DNA of 64,000 nucleotides from Desulfurellaceae bacterium bin18 (GCA_002238415.1 MPMI01000024.1:1-64000); one strand, 5' to 3'. Counted from the stretch's first letter, positions 1 to 8,107 are shown. The notes: generated from the sequence alone by a model not told the origin. Numbers and translations: made by a program.

Positions 1-838
1 CAAGATCAAAGATCTCACCCACCAGTACACCGGCATGGACAATCAAGATCATATGCAGGGGTTGAAAGATCTCCGATGTTTCATTCGGAATAACCTCGGT
101 TCCCCAGGTGTCCGTGGCATAGCCGGCAATTTCTTTTTCACAAATCCAGGCGGCGCAATCCACGCCGAGTCCTGGGGCTGAGCCACCGCTGTATTCACCC
201 CAGCTACCCTCAGCTCGAACCTGGCCGATCTGGCCGGTCCGAATCAGGACAATATCACCCGTCCCCACGCTGACCTTGCCCATCTCCGCAGCCCCGTCGA
301 GGTCCGAGGGATAAATGGCCTCGCCTGGGTCGAGCCACTGCTTTCCTTTGTAGCGCGGAATATCGAGCAGCACGCCGCGCGTGGCGATTTTATCTTTCGC
401 GTTTTCCATGCCATTTTTCTTGGCACCGGTGCTGTTGATTTCACTGGCCTCAAAACCGTTATACATTTTACCCTGGTACAGGATGTGGGCCAGCGCGTCC
501 CACTGTGTGGCGCACTGGAGCGGCATGGTCACGGCGTCGTCCGTGTATTGAAGATTGGGGATATGGTCCTGCGCGCCGACGCTGATATCACCCCCATCTT
601 GGAGCATGAAGTGGATCGGGTTAAAGCGGCCGAACGAGCCGGTCTGAGGACCCTTGTCATCAAACGGGATGGCAAGGGAAATCACCTTGCCCTGCTTGAC
701 CAGTTGGGAGGCGTCGACGAGTTTCTGCGGGGTAATATAATTCAGGGTACCAATCTGATCGTCGGGGCCCCATTTGCCCCAATTCTTGTATTTCTCGGCC
801 AGCGCCTTGACATCGTCCATTGAGAATTGTTTTGCCAT
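1..838 (-). CDS. Cyclase-family (kynurenine formamidase-like) metal-dependent hydrolase, 3' end beyond window
   Basis: The minus frame is open from an ATG at 838 to the window edge (279 codons visible), so the C-terminus is missing. The start follows AAGGAG seven bases upstream. The protein begins MAKQFSMDDVKALAEKYKNW and carries TQWDALAHI near residue 110. This is the form taken by the metal-binding HxGTHxDxPxH region in the larger putative cyclases of Pfam Cyclase (PF04199), relatives of kynurenine formamidase. Such enzymes hydrolyse or cyclise amide and ester bonds using Zn or Mn. The substrate cannot be read from the sequence. Typical members have 300-330 residues, so little is missing. 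Family assignment is fairly secure; function is not. Confidence 0.8.
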   Translation of the reverse strand, partial: MAKQFSMDDVKALAEKYKNWGKWGPDDQIGTLNYITPQKLVDASQLVKQGKVISLAIPFDDKGPQTGSFGRFNPIHFMLQDGGDISVGAQDHIPNLQYTDDAVTMPLQCATQWDALAHILYQGKMYNGFEASEINSTGAKKNGMENAKDKIATRGVLLDIPRYKGKQWLDPGEAIYPSDLDGAAEMGKVSVGTGDIVLIRTGQIGQVRAEGSWGEYSGGSAPGLGVDCAAWICEKEIAGYATDTWGTEVIPNETSEIFQPLHMILIVHAGVLVGEIFDL

Positions 839-1006
839 AGTCGTTCTCCTTCCGTCTTTCAGAAGTATGGGGCATGTCAAATCAGAATGTGATTCTCGTC
901 TGTTTGTCTTTCACATCCCCCGCCTGCCCGTCAACAGGAGAGACAATTCAGATTGACGGTTTTTGGTGCTCTCAATATCTTCATTGTCTCTACGAACAGA
1001 AGGGAT

Positions 1007-1172
1007 ATGGATATGGAGACCCGCGTCCAGAAATGGGGCAATAGTAAGGCATTCATTTGCTTGAGGAGCGCTCGCGCTTGGCGAAGGGTTGCCGATGATA
1101 GGAAAATTGAATTGCTGCACATGCTTAGTAGCGGGAATACCTTTAGGCGAGGAGGCTCGCTTTGATCATTAA
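1007..1172 (+). pseudogene. MazE/AbrB-type antitoxin remnant
   Basis: The start ATGGATATG, preceded by AAGGG, opens a peptide with METRVQKWGNS, the characteristic N-terminus of MazE/SpoVT-AbrB swapped-hairpin antitoxins. After about 23 residues the homology leaves this frame. The neighbouring frame reads ALGEGLP and later LVAGIPLGEEARFDH before a stop at 1170-1172, which resembles the AGI-containing tail of MazE. The antitoxin is therefore probably frameshifted and inactive. No MazF toxin follows. The N-terminal motif is clear; the identity of the tail is an inference. Confidence 0.55.
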
Positions 1173-1292
1173 TTATCTGAATCAGTTTCCAATACCGGCG
1201 ACGCAGCTTCCGCCGCGGCTGCATAGTCTGCTTGAGCTAGTCGACGACGACCCCCAGCTTCGGGTTGAGGTGGCTTCCTACGAAACCTTCTA

Positions 1293-1658
1293 GTGAGTGC
1301 CGGCCACACCCGCCTGGATATCAAGACCCTGGGCAGCCTTAAGCTGCTGCAAGCCTTATTGAACATCGTAGAGCGGCTGAACGCCGAGGGCGAGCGTGTC
1401 GACGCCTTCGGTGCCGACGCGGAGCCGGGAGACTTGACGACCCAAAACAGCGCCCTCGCAACGTTGTTCGTCAACAACGAATTTCGCATAGCGGACGCAC
1501 ATGACGCAGGCGGTGTACTCAGGGGCCTTGAAACCCTCGGCTTCGACACGGCGGCTTTGAACCAAGGCTACGGTCGCGCCCTCGACCACGTCTTCGACGG
1601 AGTGATCAACGCCTTTTCCCACTTGAATACGGAGCTGGTCGAGCTGCTGAACCGCTAA
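1293..1658 (+). CDS. Hypothetical protein, doubtful
   Basis: A 121-codon frame opens with GTG at 1293 and has an acidic, leucine-rich composition, ending in NAFSHLNTELVELLNR. I do not recognise it. Directly upstream, another plus frame (TTG at 1162 after a good GAGGAGG) reads 43 codons ending in VASYETF and stops in a different phase. The two could be halves of one frameshifted gene. The opposite strand is also open over much of the same stretch, which lowers confidence. It lies between the mazE remnant and the detached fmt fragment. Confidence 0.2.
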   Translation: MSAGHTRLDIKTLGSLKLLQALLNIVERLNAEGERVDAFGADAEPGDLTTQNSALATLFVNNEFRIADAHDAGGVLRGLETLGFDTAALNQGYGRALDHVFDGVINAFSHLNTELVELLNR

Positions 1659-1685
1659 TCGACAGTTGCCTTCCGTTCCATAGGC

Positions 1686-1814
1686 TCAGTGGCCAAGGCG
1701 GTCGCCGGGCTTGAGGTCGTGGCCGGCGAGGAAGGCGGCTGTGGGCAGGGATTTTTTGCCTTCGAGTTGCACGCGGTCGAGGGTGAGGCTGCCTTGGCCG
1801 GTGGCGACGGTGAG
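1686..1814 (-). pseudogene. Detached duplicate of the fmt 3' end (43 codons)
   Basis: Read on the minus strand, this segment encodes LTVATGQGSLTLDRVQLEGK and ends in LAGHDLKPGDRLGH plus a stop. It matches the C-terminus of the complete fmt gene at 2659 over 42 residues with about six changes. The frame is still open and many DNA differences are silent. It has no start and no upstream catalytic domain. It begins eight bases after the vapC stop, in the same orientation as fmt, so the TA pair sits between two fmt ends. This is what results when an element inserts into the 3' end of a gene and restores the gene with its own copy of that end. Confidence 0.85.
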
Positions 1815-1821
1815 GCATATA

Positions 1822-2256
1822 TCACACGAGCGGATCTACGACTTCGAGGAAATCGAATTTCCGAAAGTCTCGGTCATGGGTATGGAGCGTGCGCACTCCA
1901 TGAAGGCGCAACAGGGCGGCGAGATGTGCGTCGGGCACCAAGTTACCCCGCACCGGCGTCTCTTCCGTCGTGATTCGATAACTCTCCCAGAATCCGTCCT
2001 CTTCGACGAGACAGCGGGTGTTGGAACGATTGAGCAGCCCCTCAACGTTGGCCATCGCCTCTTTTGGCGTCAGTGGCTCCTCGAAAATCGAGGGGTGCGT
2101 TGCAATCCGCAGGTAGCCCATAATCGTCGGCCAACTCAGATAAAGTACGTCGCGCCTATTCATACAGGAATCCAGAAAACTCTTGGCCTTCAGGTGGAGT
2201 GGACTTGAGGCGTCCGAGGCGTAGAGGAGGATGTTGACGTCTATGGAGTAGCTCAT
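1822..2256 (-). CDS. PIN-domain ribonuclease toxin, VapC-like
   Basis: This is the predicted toxin of a type II toxin-antitoxin pair, a Mg-dependent endoribonuclease of 144 residues. SIDVNILLYASD at the N-terminus gives the first PIN acidic residue. NLVPDAHLAALLRLHGVRTL and then HDRDFRKF near the C-terminus supply the later conserved aspartates. The ATG at 2256 is preferred to the TTG at 2262 because it places the first PIN strand at the N-terminus, as in other VapC proteins. It lies 41 bases downstream of its antitoxin on the same strand, and its stop nearly touches the detached fmt fragment. The family call is strong; the RNA target is unknown. Confidence 0.85.
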   Translation of the reverse strand: MSYSIDVNILLYASDASSPLHLKAKSFLDSCMNRRDVLYLSWPTIMGYLRIATHPSIFEEPLTPKEAMANVEGLLNRSNTRCLVEEDGFWESYRITTEETPVRGNLVPDAHLAALLRLHGVRTLHTHDRDFRKFDFLEVVDPLV

Positions 2257-2297
2257 GTTCAACGTTCACCAAGTGCGGGATATACCCATCCGGAGGC

Positions 2298-2528
2298 TTA
2301 TTGGTCCAAAGCACGATGCACGGCTTCTTTATCGGCGAGATCGATTCGGGCGCGCATCGGTTTTGCGATCCACACGGGCCGAGGGGTGTCTGCGCTGACC
2401 GCTGCACGGGCGTTTAAGGCTTGCGCCAACAGGTCAGAGACGAGTCGGCCCAGCGACTTTCCCTCTCGTACTTTGAGCCGTTTCAGATCGTGAAGAATGG
2501 GATCATCAATATCCAGGGTTGTTCTCAT
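2298..2528 (-). CDS. Ribbon-helix-helix antitoxin, VapB-like
   Basis: A 76-residue protein begins MRTTLDIDDPILHDLKRL, the usual start of RHH-type antitoxins paired with PIN toxins: a DNA-binding beta strand (RTTLDID), then helices containing GKSLGRLVSDLLAQAL. The C-terminal half (PVWIAKPMRARIDLADKEAV) is the kind of tail that wraps the toxin. It precedes vapC on the same strand, the standard order, and would bind and silence VapC and repress its own promoter. About 130 bases separate it from the fmt stop codon upstream. Confidence 0.85.
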   Translation of the reverse strand: MRTTLDIDDPILHDLKRLKVREGKSLGRLVSDLLAQALNARAAVSADTPRPVWIAKPMRARIDLADKEAVHRALDQ

Positions 2529-2658
2529 ATCGTGATGATCGTAGAGAGCGCATCAGATGTCAATCCTCTGATGTATTGGTGCGTGGCAGGGTGGACGCCT
2601 TTCTCTTCGGGCAGTCTCTCAAGGCTGGCTGTAGTTTTCTGAGGCAGGCAACAGGCCA

Positions 2659-3633
2659 TCAACGACGGCCGAGGCGGTCACCCGGCTTGAGAGCGTGGCC
2701 GGCGAGGAAGGAAGCTATGGGCATGGCTTTTTTGCCTTCGAGTTGTACGCGGTCGAGGGTGAGGCTGCCCTGGCCGGTGGCGACGGTGAGCGCTTTGTCT
2801 TGTCGGCTGATGATAGTACCGGGAGCGGCGGAAGCCTCGACCGTGCTCAGGCATGCGGCCAGGATTTTCAACCGCTTGTTTCCCAACCAAGTGTAAGAGG
2901 ACGGCCAGGGATGAAAGGCGCGGATGCGGCGCTCGATGCTGATCGCGCTGTGGGTCCAGTCGATCTCTCCATCCTCTTTTTTCAGTAATGGAGCGTAGGT
3001 AACGGCAGCTTTGTCCTGGGGCGTTGCGACAAGCTTTCCCTGTTTGAACAAAGCCATCGCTTCCACCAGCGCCTGCGCGCCGAGCGCTGCAAGGGTATCG
3101 TGCAGGCTGCCACCCGTTTCGTCCGGTTTCAGGGCAACTGGCTTCTGAAGCAGAATATCACCGGCGTCCAACTCCTGGCTCACCTGCATAATCGTGACGC
3201 CCGAGTGCGTTTCGCCTCGGGCAATGGCCCATTGCATGGGCGCAGCCCCACGGTATTTGGGTAAGAGTGAGGCGTGAATGTTAATACAGCCAAAGGCCGG
3301 CAGGTCCAGAATCGTCTTGGGAAGGATCTTGCCGTAGGCGGCAACAACAATGAGGTCAGGCCGCCAGCCGCTGAGATGTTCCAGCGCCTCGGGGGTGCGA
3401 ATATTTTGCGGCTGAAAGACCGACACGGCGTGAGCGCGGGCGCAGTCCTTGACGGGCGGCGCGTGCAGGTCCAGCCGTCTTCCGGCAGGTTTGTCCGGCT
3501 GACACACCACCCCGACCACGGTGTCCTCGCTCTCAAGCAGGGCCTGGAGTGCCGGCACGGCAAACTCCGGCGTCCCCATGAAGACCAGCCGTAACGGCCG
3601 GGACGGGAGGGACGGGGAAAGCGACGTAGACAT
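2659..3633 (-). CDS. fmt: Methionyl-tRNA formyltransferase
   Basis: It formylates the initiator Met-tRNA with 10-formyl-tetrahydrofolate. RLVFMGTPEFAVPALQALL at the N-terminus, the folate-site block INIHASLLPKYRGAAPMQWA and VTIMQVSQELDAGDILLQ are all typical. The C-terminal OB-like domain ends LAGHALKPGDRLGRR. The start is ATG 3633, which has GAGGAG about nine bases upstream. The frame runs further up to 3723 but would add a proline- and serine-rich stretch overlapping def, so I leave that out. At 324 residues the length is normal. It follows def and priA on the same strand. Its last 42 codons are duplicated at 1686-1814, beyond an inserted toxin-antitoxin pair. Confidence 0.96.
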   Translation of the reverse strand: MSTSLSPSLPSRPLRLVFMGTPEFAVPALQALLESEDTVVGVVCQPDKPAGRRLDLHAPPVKDCARAHAVSVFQPQNIRTPEALEHLSGWRPDLIVVAAYGKILPKTILDLPAFGCINIHASLLPKYRGAAPMQWAIARGETHSGVTIMQVSQELDAGDILLQKPVALKPDETGGSLHDTLAALGAQALVEAMALFKQGKLVATPQDKAAVTYAPLLKKEDGEIDWTHSAISIERRIRAFHPWPSSYTWLGNKRLKILAACLSTVEASAAPGTIISRQDKALTVATGQGSLTLDRVQLEGKKAMPIASFLAGHALKPGDRLGRR

Positions 3634-3694
3634 CGTGGACGGGCTCCTCGCTGGCGGGAGAGAGGGGGAATGAGGGGGTGGGGGTGAGGGGTCC

Positions 3695-4240
3695 TCAGAT
3701 TCCGGTAGACTCCGGCGTTTCACTCCGTTCGAGCGGACGCCCTTCGCGGATCAATTTTTTGACCCGTCGGGAGTAGAGTTCGCGTTTGAGCCGACTGATC
3801 CGATCGATAAAAAGCTTGCCCGAGAGGTGGTCGAGTTCGTGCTGGAGGCAGACGGCCAGGAGTTCTTCGGCCTGCACGGTGATCTCCTGTTGGTCCAGGG
3901 TCCAGGCTTTCACCTCGATCTTGGCCGCCCGTTTGACCTCGGCCGTGTAGTCAACCACACTGAGACACCCTTCTTCCCAGACGATTGAGCCTTCTCTTGC
4001 CGTGATTATGGGGTTCACCAGCTTGAGCAGGTCTTTGCCTTTCTCTTCCCGATTGACATCAAGGACCACAATGCGGTCCTGCGAACCGACCTGGGTCGCC
4101 GCCAGTCCGATACCTGGGGCGGCATACATGGTCTGGACCATGTCCTCGACCAGCGTCTCCAGGCTGCCGTCCATATTTTTGACTTCGCTTGCCGCCTTTT
4201 TGAGGCGGGGGTCCGGGAAGGTTAAAATCTCGCGAATCAT
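3695..4240 (-). CDS. def: Peptide deformylase
   Basis: This metalloenzyme removes the N-formyl group from nascent proteins and partners functionally with fmt just downstream. All three family motifs are present in the 181 residues: GIGLAATQVG, EEGCLSV and QHELDHLSGKLF. The cysteine of the second and both histidines of the third bind the metal. The N-terminus MIREILTFPDPRLKKAASEV is standard. It lies 9 bases downstream of priA and 61 bases upstream of the chosen fmt start, making a priA-def-fmt unit as found in many bacteria. Confidence 0.97.
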   Translation of the reverse strand: MIREILTFPDPRLKKAASEVKNMDGSLETLVEDMVQTMYAAPGIGLAATQVGSQDRIVVLDVNREEKGKDLLKLVNPIITAREGSIVWEEGCLSVVDYTAEVKRAAKIEVKAWTLDQQEITVQAEELLAVCLQHELDHLSGKLFIDRISRLKRELYSRRVKKLIREGRPLERSETPESTGI

Positions 4241-4249
4241 GGCTGTTCT

Positions 4250-6613
4250 CTATACCACGCTATACGGATCGACATCAATGATTGTCCGCACGGTGCGGGG
4301 CGGCTTGGCCTGCTCAAAAGTGCCGCGCGCCTTGTCTATGAGGGCGTGTAGCAGTGGACGGTCGGGACCCTTGACCAGCAACTGCCAACGCTCCCGTCCC
4401 TTGATGCGTTCAATAGGAGCAGGTGCAGGGCCCAATATCTGGAGACCTGCGGCTGCAAATTCCTCGGACTGTCGGGCCTGTTCAACCTTCTGTAGAAAGA
4501 GGGAAGCCGTCGCCTCGACCTGTTGTCCGTCTCGTCCCTCGAATCGCACATTAATCAGACGGGTAAAAGGTGGATAGCCAAGCTGTTTACGATAGCGCTG
4601 CTCTTGAGCGGCAAAGCGGGTGAAGTCATGCCGGGCGGCGCATTGGATGCTGTAGTGCCTCGGGGCATACGTCTGAATGATCACGGTTCCAAGGTCTTGC
4701 CCACGTCCGGCCCGACCCGCAACTTGGGTGAGTAATTGAAAAGTCCGTTCCGCGGCTCGGAAGTCCGGCCGGTTGAGCGTTACATCGGCCAGAATCACGC
4801 CAACGAGCGTGACGCCCGGGACATCGTGCCCCTTGGCGACCATTTGCGTTCCGATTAACACGTCGAACTCATGCGCTCGCCATGCCCGCAGCACACGATC
4901 AAGCGTTCCGCGGCGCTTCACGGTGTCGCGGTCCAGCCGAGCAATACGGACCTCGGGCAGCAGATGTTTCAGGGCATCCTCGACCTGCTCTGTCCCGATC
5001 CCACTCCCATCGAGCGCGGGCTCTTTGCAGGTTGGGCAGGTCTCTAGGCTGCGCCGGGTAAAGCCGCAGTAATGGCAGCACAATATCTTTCGCTGAAGAT
5101 GGAACGTCAGGCTGACGCTACAGTGCGGACACGAGAGCGTCTCGCCGCATAGGCGGCATTGCAGGTAATTCGCATATCCACGCCGATTCAGAAATAAGAC
5201 GCTTTGCTTGCCAGCTTGATAGGTAGCCCGCAGCGCCTGTTGTAAGCGGGTGGAAAAAATAGGGGCGGTTTTTCCTGAGCGGGACTCCCTGCGGAGATCG
5301 ACAATCTCAACCTGGGGTAAGGGACGCGCAGCCACACGAGTTGGCAGAGTTAGGGCCGTGTAATGCTGGGTTTGACTGTGGGTATAACTTTCAAGGGCTG
5401 GAGTCGCTGACCCTAAAATTACAGGACAGGACGATATTTTACCTCGTACAATGGCGATATCTCTCGCATTATAGCGTATCCCATCTTCCTGTTTGTAGGC
5501 CGTTTCATGTTCCTCATCGACAATAATCAATCCAAGATTCATCAAAGGAGCGAAGATAGCGGAACGTGCGCCAACAACAACGGCTATTTCTCTACGGGCA
5601 ATCCGTTTCCACTCGTCCCAGCGTTCTTTACCGGTCATGGCGCTGTGGAGTACGGCGACACTCCCACCAAAACGCTGCCGGACCTGAGCGACGAGTTGGT
5701 GGGTCAGGGCTATCTCCGGGACGAGAAAGAGCGCACTTTTGTCTTGGCTCACGGCATAGCGAGCCGCCCTGAGATAGACCTCGGTTTTCCCGCTCCCGGT
5801 GACACCGTGCAGCAGAAAGACGCGAAATTCCCCCTTTTTCAGGGCATTTTCCACCTCACTTTGTGCGTTTTGCTGGGCAGATGTCAAAGAGAGTCTGTCC
5901 CACTGGGTCTGCTCGCCGTTATCCCCGGAATCATGAGTACTCTCTTCAGCGTAAGCCCCTGCCATCGCTATGGATTCATTGGATTCAGTGATAGTACGCG
6001 GCCGGGGGAAGGACTCCGCCAGACGAATCAAATTCAGTGATTCGAGATGTTGAAGCGTTCCTCTCGTGGCTAACTGAGGGAAGCGTCGATGCAAGGTCTT
6101 CACGCTCGATCTCTTCTTTTCTGTGATGTATGCCAGCAGTTCTTTCTCACCCTCTTTCAGACGGTCAACAAGAAGTTGCTTCCTCCGATCGTCTTCCGTA
6201 TTCGGTTTTTTTCTCCCTCCCTTCTTTTTCGGCAATGCGACGGATGTTGTACTCTGATGACGTACTGTCCGAGGAAGAATGGTCTGCAACACGGCGCCAG
6301 ACGAAGAAAAATAATAATGCGCTATCCACTTCCAAACATTTTTCATGTCTTGAGAAAAAATAGGGACTTCATCTATAATATCAAGAATATCCTTTACTTT
6401 TTGAGAATGAATGTCACCAGGATGAGAGGATTGGCCAACGATGATTCCTGTTATTTTTCGGCTACTTACGGGAACAACAACGCGAACTCCCTCTTGGGCC
6501 CGTGAGAGAAGAGCGTCCGGAACGCGATAAATCAATTCGTTCCTTCTACTGATGGGGAGTGGAAGGGCGACAGAAACGAAGCGAGAATTCGTGGAACATT
6601 GAGCGTTGAACAT
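4250..6613 (-). CDS. priA: Primosomal protein N', replication restart helicase
   Basis: A superfamily-2 DNA helicase of 787 residues that restarts stalled forks. The N-terminal DNA-binding region is followed by Walker A GVTGSGKT near residue 270, the DEEH box (IIVDEEHETAYKQEDG) near 365 and GSATPALES. The zinc-binding insert has paired cysteines (CRLCGETLSCPHCSVSL and CCHYCGFTRRSLETCPTC). The C-terminal helicase motifs include GTQMVAKGHDVPGVTLVG and QVAGRAGRG. It heads a priA-def-fmt group. The ATG start at 6613 lies close to the divergent AMIN-domain gene, so about 60 bases must hold both promoters. Confidence 0.97.
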   Translation of the reverse strand: MFNAQCSTNSRFVSVALPLPISRRNELIYRVPDALLSRAQEGVRVVVPVSSRKITGIIVGQSSHPGDIHSQKVKDILDIIDEVPIFSQDMKNVWKWIAHYYFSSSGAVLQTILPRTVRHQSTTSVALPKKKGGRKKPNTEDDRRKQLLVDRLKEGEKELLAYITEKKRSSVKTLHRRFPQLATRGTLQHLESLNLIRLAESFPRPRTITESNESIAMAGAYAEESTHDSGDNGEQTQWDRLSLTSAQQNAQSEVENALKKGEFRVFLLHGVTGSGKTEVYLRAARYAVSQDKSALFLVPEIALTHQLVAQVRQRFGGSVAVLHSAMTGKERWDEWKRIARREIAVVVGARSAIFAPLMNLGLIIVDEEHETAYKQEDGIRYNARDIAIVRGKISSCPVILGSATPALESYTHSQTQHYTALTLPTRVAARPLPQVEIVDLRRESRSGKTAPIFSTRLQQALRATYQAGKQSVLFLNRRGYANYLQCRLCGETLSCPHCSVSLTFHLQRKILCCHYCGFTRRSLETCPTCKEPALDGSGIGTEQVEDALKHLLPEVRIARLDRDTVKRRGTLDRVLRAWRAHEFDVLIGTQMVAKGHDVPGVTLVGVILADVTLNRPDFRAAERTFQLLTQVAGRAGRGQDLGTVIIQTYAPRHYSIQCAARHDFTRFAAQEQRYRKQLGYPPFTRLINVRFEGRDGQQVEATASLFLQKVEQARQSEEFAAAGLQILGPAPAPIERIKGRERWQLLVKGPDRPLLHALIDKARGTFEQAKPPRTVRTIIDVDPYSVV

Positions 6614-6673
6614 TTGACAATTTAGTTTTTGTATTGCATAGTAAGTACTGGAAATACCTAGAGTAAGCTTTTA

Positions 6674-7543
6674 ATGGCTACCTTAACCGAAACCATTGGA
6701 CGCCTTGCCAGCCCCCTGACTTCCCTTATTCCACTTGAAGTGGAGATAAGGCTACCTCAGCCTCGACATCGGTTCAAGCTCAATCAAGATGGTCGAAATT
6801 CGTGGGCAAGGGTCACGTCTCAAGATCGCAAACGTAGTGTCCCAAATAGAGTGAGGATGCGGAACTTGTTAGACGGACACACCATAAAAATAGCAGTCCC
6901 GTTATGGGTATGCTTGACTGCAGGAGCCTGTACGCATCAGTTACGGGGTTTGAGAGGAGGACCTTCAACCTTACCTCCTCCCGAACCGACAATTCAGGAT
7001 ACCGGGCAACGGATTGTCATGTTTCGCCTCGGACGTCTCCCGAAAAGTACTTATACTCCGAAAAGGGCGCATATTGAGCCACTTCAGCTTCACGAGATCC
7101 GTGTAATTACGGACGCTGAGCAACGGAACGTCATGTTTCGCTTCTCTCGCCCCCCGGAAAACCTGCATTGCTTTCCCCTCAGTACACCGAGCCGTCTTGC
7201 CATTGATATCACCGACTCAATTGAGGCGCTGCCTCAGGTCGCAAAGTATATTGCGGACGACCCTCAGATTGAGGAAATCCGAGTGAGCAGTTCTGCAGGC
7301 CATATGCGTCTCGTTGTCGAGTTGGCGTTGGATGAGACTCCTCCGGTTTCTGTTGATGCCAATGCGGCGATTCTGACTACCCAGATCGGTCGGAGAACCA
7401 AAACGGCTGGCTCGAAACACGCAGATGCCCAGATTCTTTTCATCGCCGAGAACGCAGACCTGACACAGTTAGCCCAGACTCCTGCGATCTCTCGTGTGAA
7501 TGAACCCTTTTTGTGTAACGCATCCGTAAGAGAGGGGATGTAG
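6674..7543 (+). CDS. AMIN-domain protein, possible truncated PilQ-like lipoprotein
   Basis: The frame has 289 codons. Residues about 150-240 (NVMFRFSRPPE, STPSRLAIDITDS, EIRVSSSAGHMRLVVEL) look like an AMIN domain, the peptidoglycan- or pilus-associated module of PilQ and AmiC. The first strand seems duplicated (RIVMFRLGRLPK, then RNVMFRFSRPPE). An internal ATG at 6857 would place a hydrophobic segment IAVPLWVCLTAGAC at the N-terminus, a possible but imperfect lipobox; the first 61 codons look poorly conserved, so the start is uncertain. It lies directly upstream of aroK-aroB, the place of pilQ in many proteobacteria, yet no secretin domain follows. I read it as a shortened PilQ or a relic. 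Confidence 0.55.
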   Translation: MATLTETIGRLASPLTSLIPLEVEIRLPQPRHRFKLNQDGRNSWARVTSQDRKRSVPNRVRMRNLLDGHTIKIAVPLWVCLTAGACTHQLRGLRGGPSTLPPPEPTIQDTGQRIVMFRLGRLPKSTYTPKRAHIEPLQLHEIRVITDAEQRNVMFRFSRPPENLHCFPLSTPSRLAIDITDSIEALPQVAKYIADDPQIEEIRVSSSAGHMRLVVELALDETPPVSVDANAAILTTQIGRRTKTAGSKHADAQILFIAENADLTQLAQTPAISRVNEPFLCNASVREGM

Positions 7544-7620
7544 TGGAGTCGAAAAACCTAGAAGCCTGAGAATCCAGCGGAGACGTATTGGGAGAGTTCT
7601 TAGACTTGTGGGCTTCTCAC
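7543..7620 (+). repeat. 78-bp direct repeat, copy 1
   Basis: The copy begins at the stop of the AMIN-domain gene and matches 7665-7742 at all but about three positions. It contains the string CCTAGAAGCCTGAGAATCCA. The offset between the copies is 122 bases. The near identity suggests a recent duplication or a selected non-coding element. Confidence 0.9.
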
Positions 7621-7664
7621 TTATGAGAACTAAGCTGTGGAGGTTGTGGCTGATGTGAGTGGTG

Positions 7665-7742
7665 GTGGAATCGAAAAACCTAGAAGCCTGAGAATCCAGC
7701 GGAGACGTATTGGGAGAGTTCTCAGACTTGTGGGTTTCTCAC
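7665..7742 (+). repeat. 78-bp direct repeat, copy 2
   Basis: Second copy of the repeat at 7543-7620, in the same orientation. The visible changes are G to A near the start, T to C in GTTCTTAG/GTTCTCAG and C to T in GGGCTTC/GGGTTTC. No third copy was found in the window, so it is not a CRISPR-like array. Confidence 0.9.
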
Positions 7743-7770
7743 CAAACGAGGATTTGAACAAGGAGAGGCT

Positions 7771-7929
7771 GTGTTGGAAATGGTAGGGACACTCGGAGGC
7801 TTGGACGCCAGGTATGTATATACTGAGGTTGTGGTGGGGTGGTATCGAGGTTGGCCTCGAGCCTTCGAGCGTCTCTATCAGTGGGGGTATGATGTGGATG
7901 TGGTGGTGGAAATGGAGAGACGAATATAG
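7771..7929 (+). CDS. Possible 52-residue small protein
   Basis: A GTG at 7771 stands six bases after AAGGAG and opens VLEMVGTLGGLDARYVYTE, closing in VDVVVEMERRI. The frame is also open upstream through the second direct repeat. I do not recognise it. The good ribosome-binding site and unbiased composition are the only support; it may be a chance frame in the G/T-rich tract. Confidence 0.18.
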   Translation: MLEMVGTLGGLDARYVYTEVVVGWYRGWPRAFERLYQWGYDVDVVVEMERRI

Positions 7930-7959
7930 GGGCGGGTGCATACCCCATCCGCCCCTATA
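7925..7959. repeat. Hairpin with 11-bp perfect stem
   Basis: Arms TATAGGGGCGG and CCGCCCCTATA enclose a 13-base loop, and ACAAAAAAA follows. G-rich palindromes of the form TAGGGGCGG occur as dispersed extragenic repeats in several phyla. On the plus strand this could fold in RNA, but the downstream run is A rather than T, so it is a poor terminator for plus-strand transcripts. On the minus strand the T run precedes the stem. Confidence 0.7.
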
Positions 7960-8085
7960 CAAAAAAACTCAGCGGAAAAAGTGAGGAACGGAGGACTGCC
8001 TCAGGCTTTAATTAAGAAAGTTTTTTACGCTCTGGCCCACTACAGACCATACACAGGGCGACGTTTTGGGTGGGGTGGTGGTGAA

Positions 8086-8107
8086 GGCGGCAATCCTTAT
8101 TGCCGCC
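8086..8107. repeat. Hairpin with 8-bp perfect stem
   Basis: GGCGGCAA and TTGCCGCC pair around a six-base loop, about 170 bases upstream of aroK. There is no T run directly after it. It could structure a leader RNA of aroKB or be a small dispersed repeat; nothing in the sequence decides between these. Confidence 0.5.

Larger units (their letters stand above)
839..1685. other. Gene-poor stretch with toxin-antitoxin debris
   Basis: No confident intact gene lies here. The stretch holds a frameshifted MazE-like antitoxin (1007-1172, plus strand) and a weak unidentified frame (1293-1658, plus strand). The rest shows no recognisable protein, RNA or repeat. Together with vapBC and the detached fmt end on its right side, it looks like a decayed insertion zone. 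Confidence 0.5.

Noticed and set aside
3634..3723. 30-residue proline/serine-rich extension of Fmt
   Set aside because: It overlaps def and lacks family similarity; ATG 3633 has a good GAGGAG and gives the expected length.
7543..7742. CRISPR array
   Set aside because: Only two repeats of 78 bp with a 44-base gap, and no cas genes in the window.
7630..7962. Minus-strand histidine- and proline-rich protein in the repeat tract
   Set aside because: Its composition is simply the complement of GTGGTGG runs, it spans the direct repeat and hairpin, and no domain is visible.
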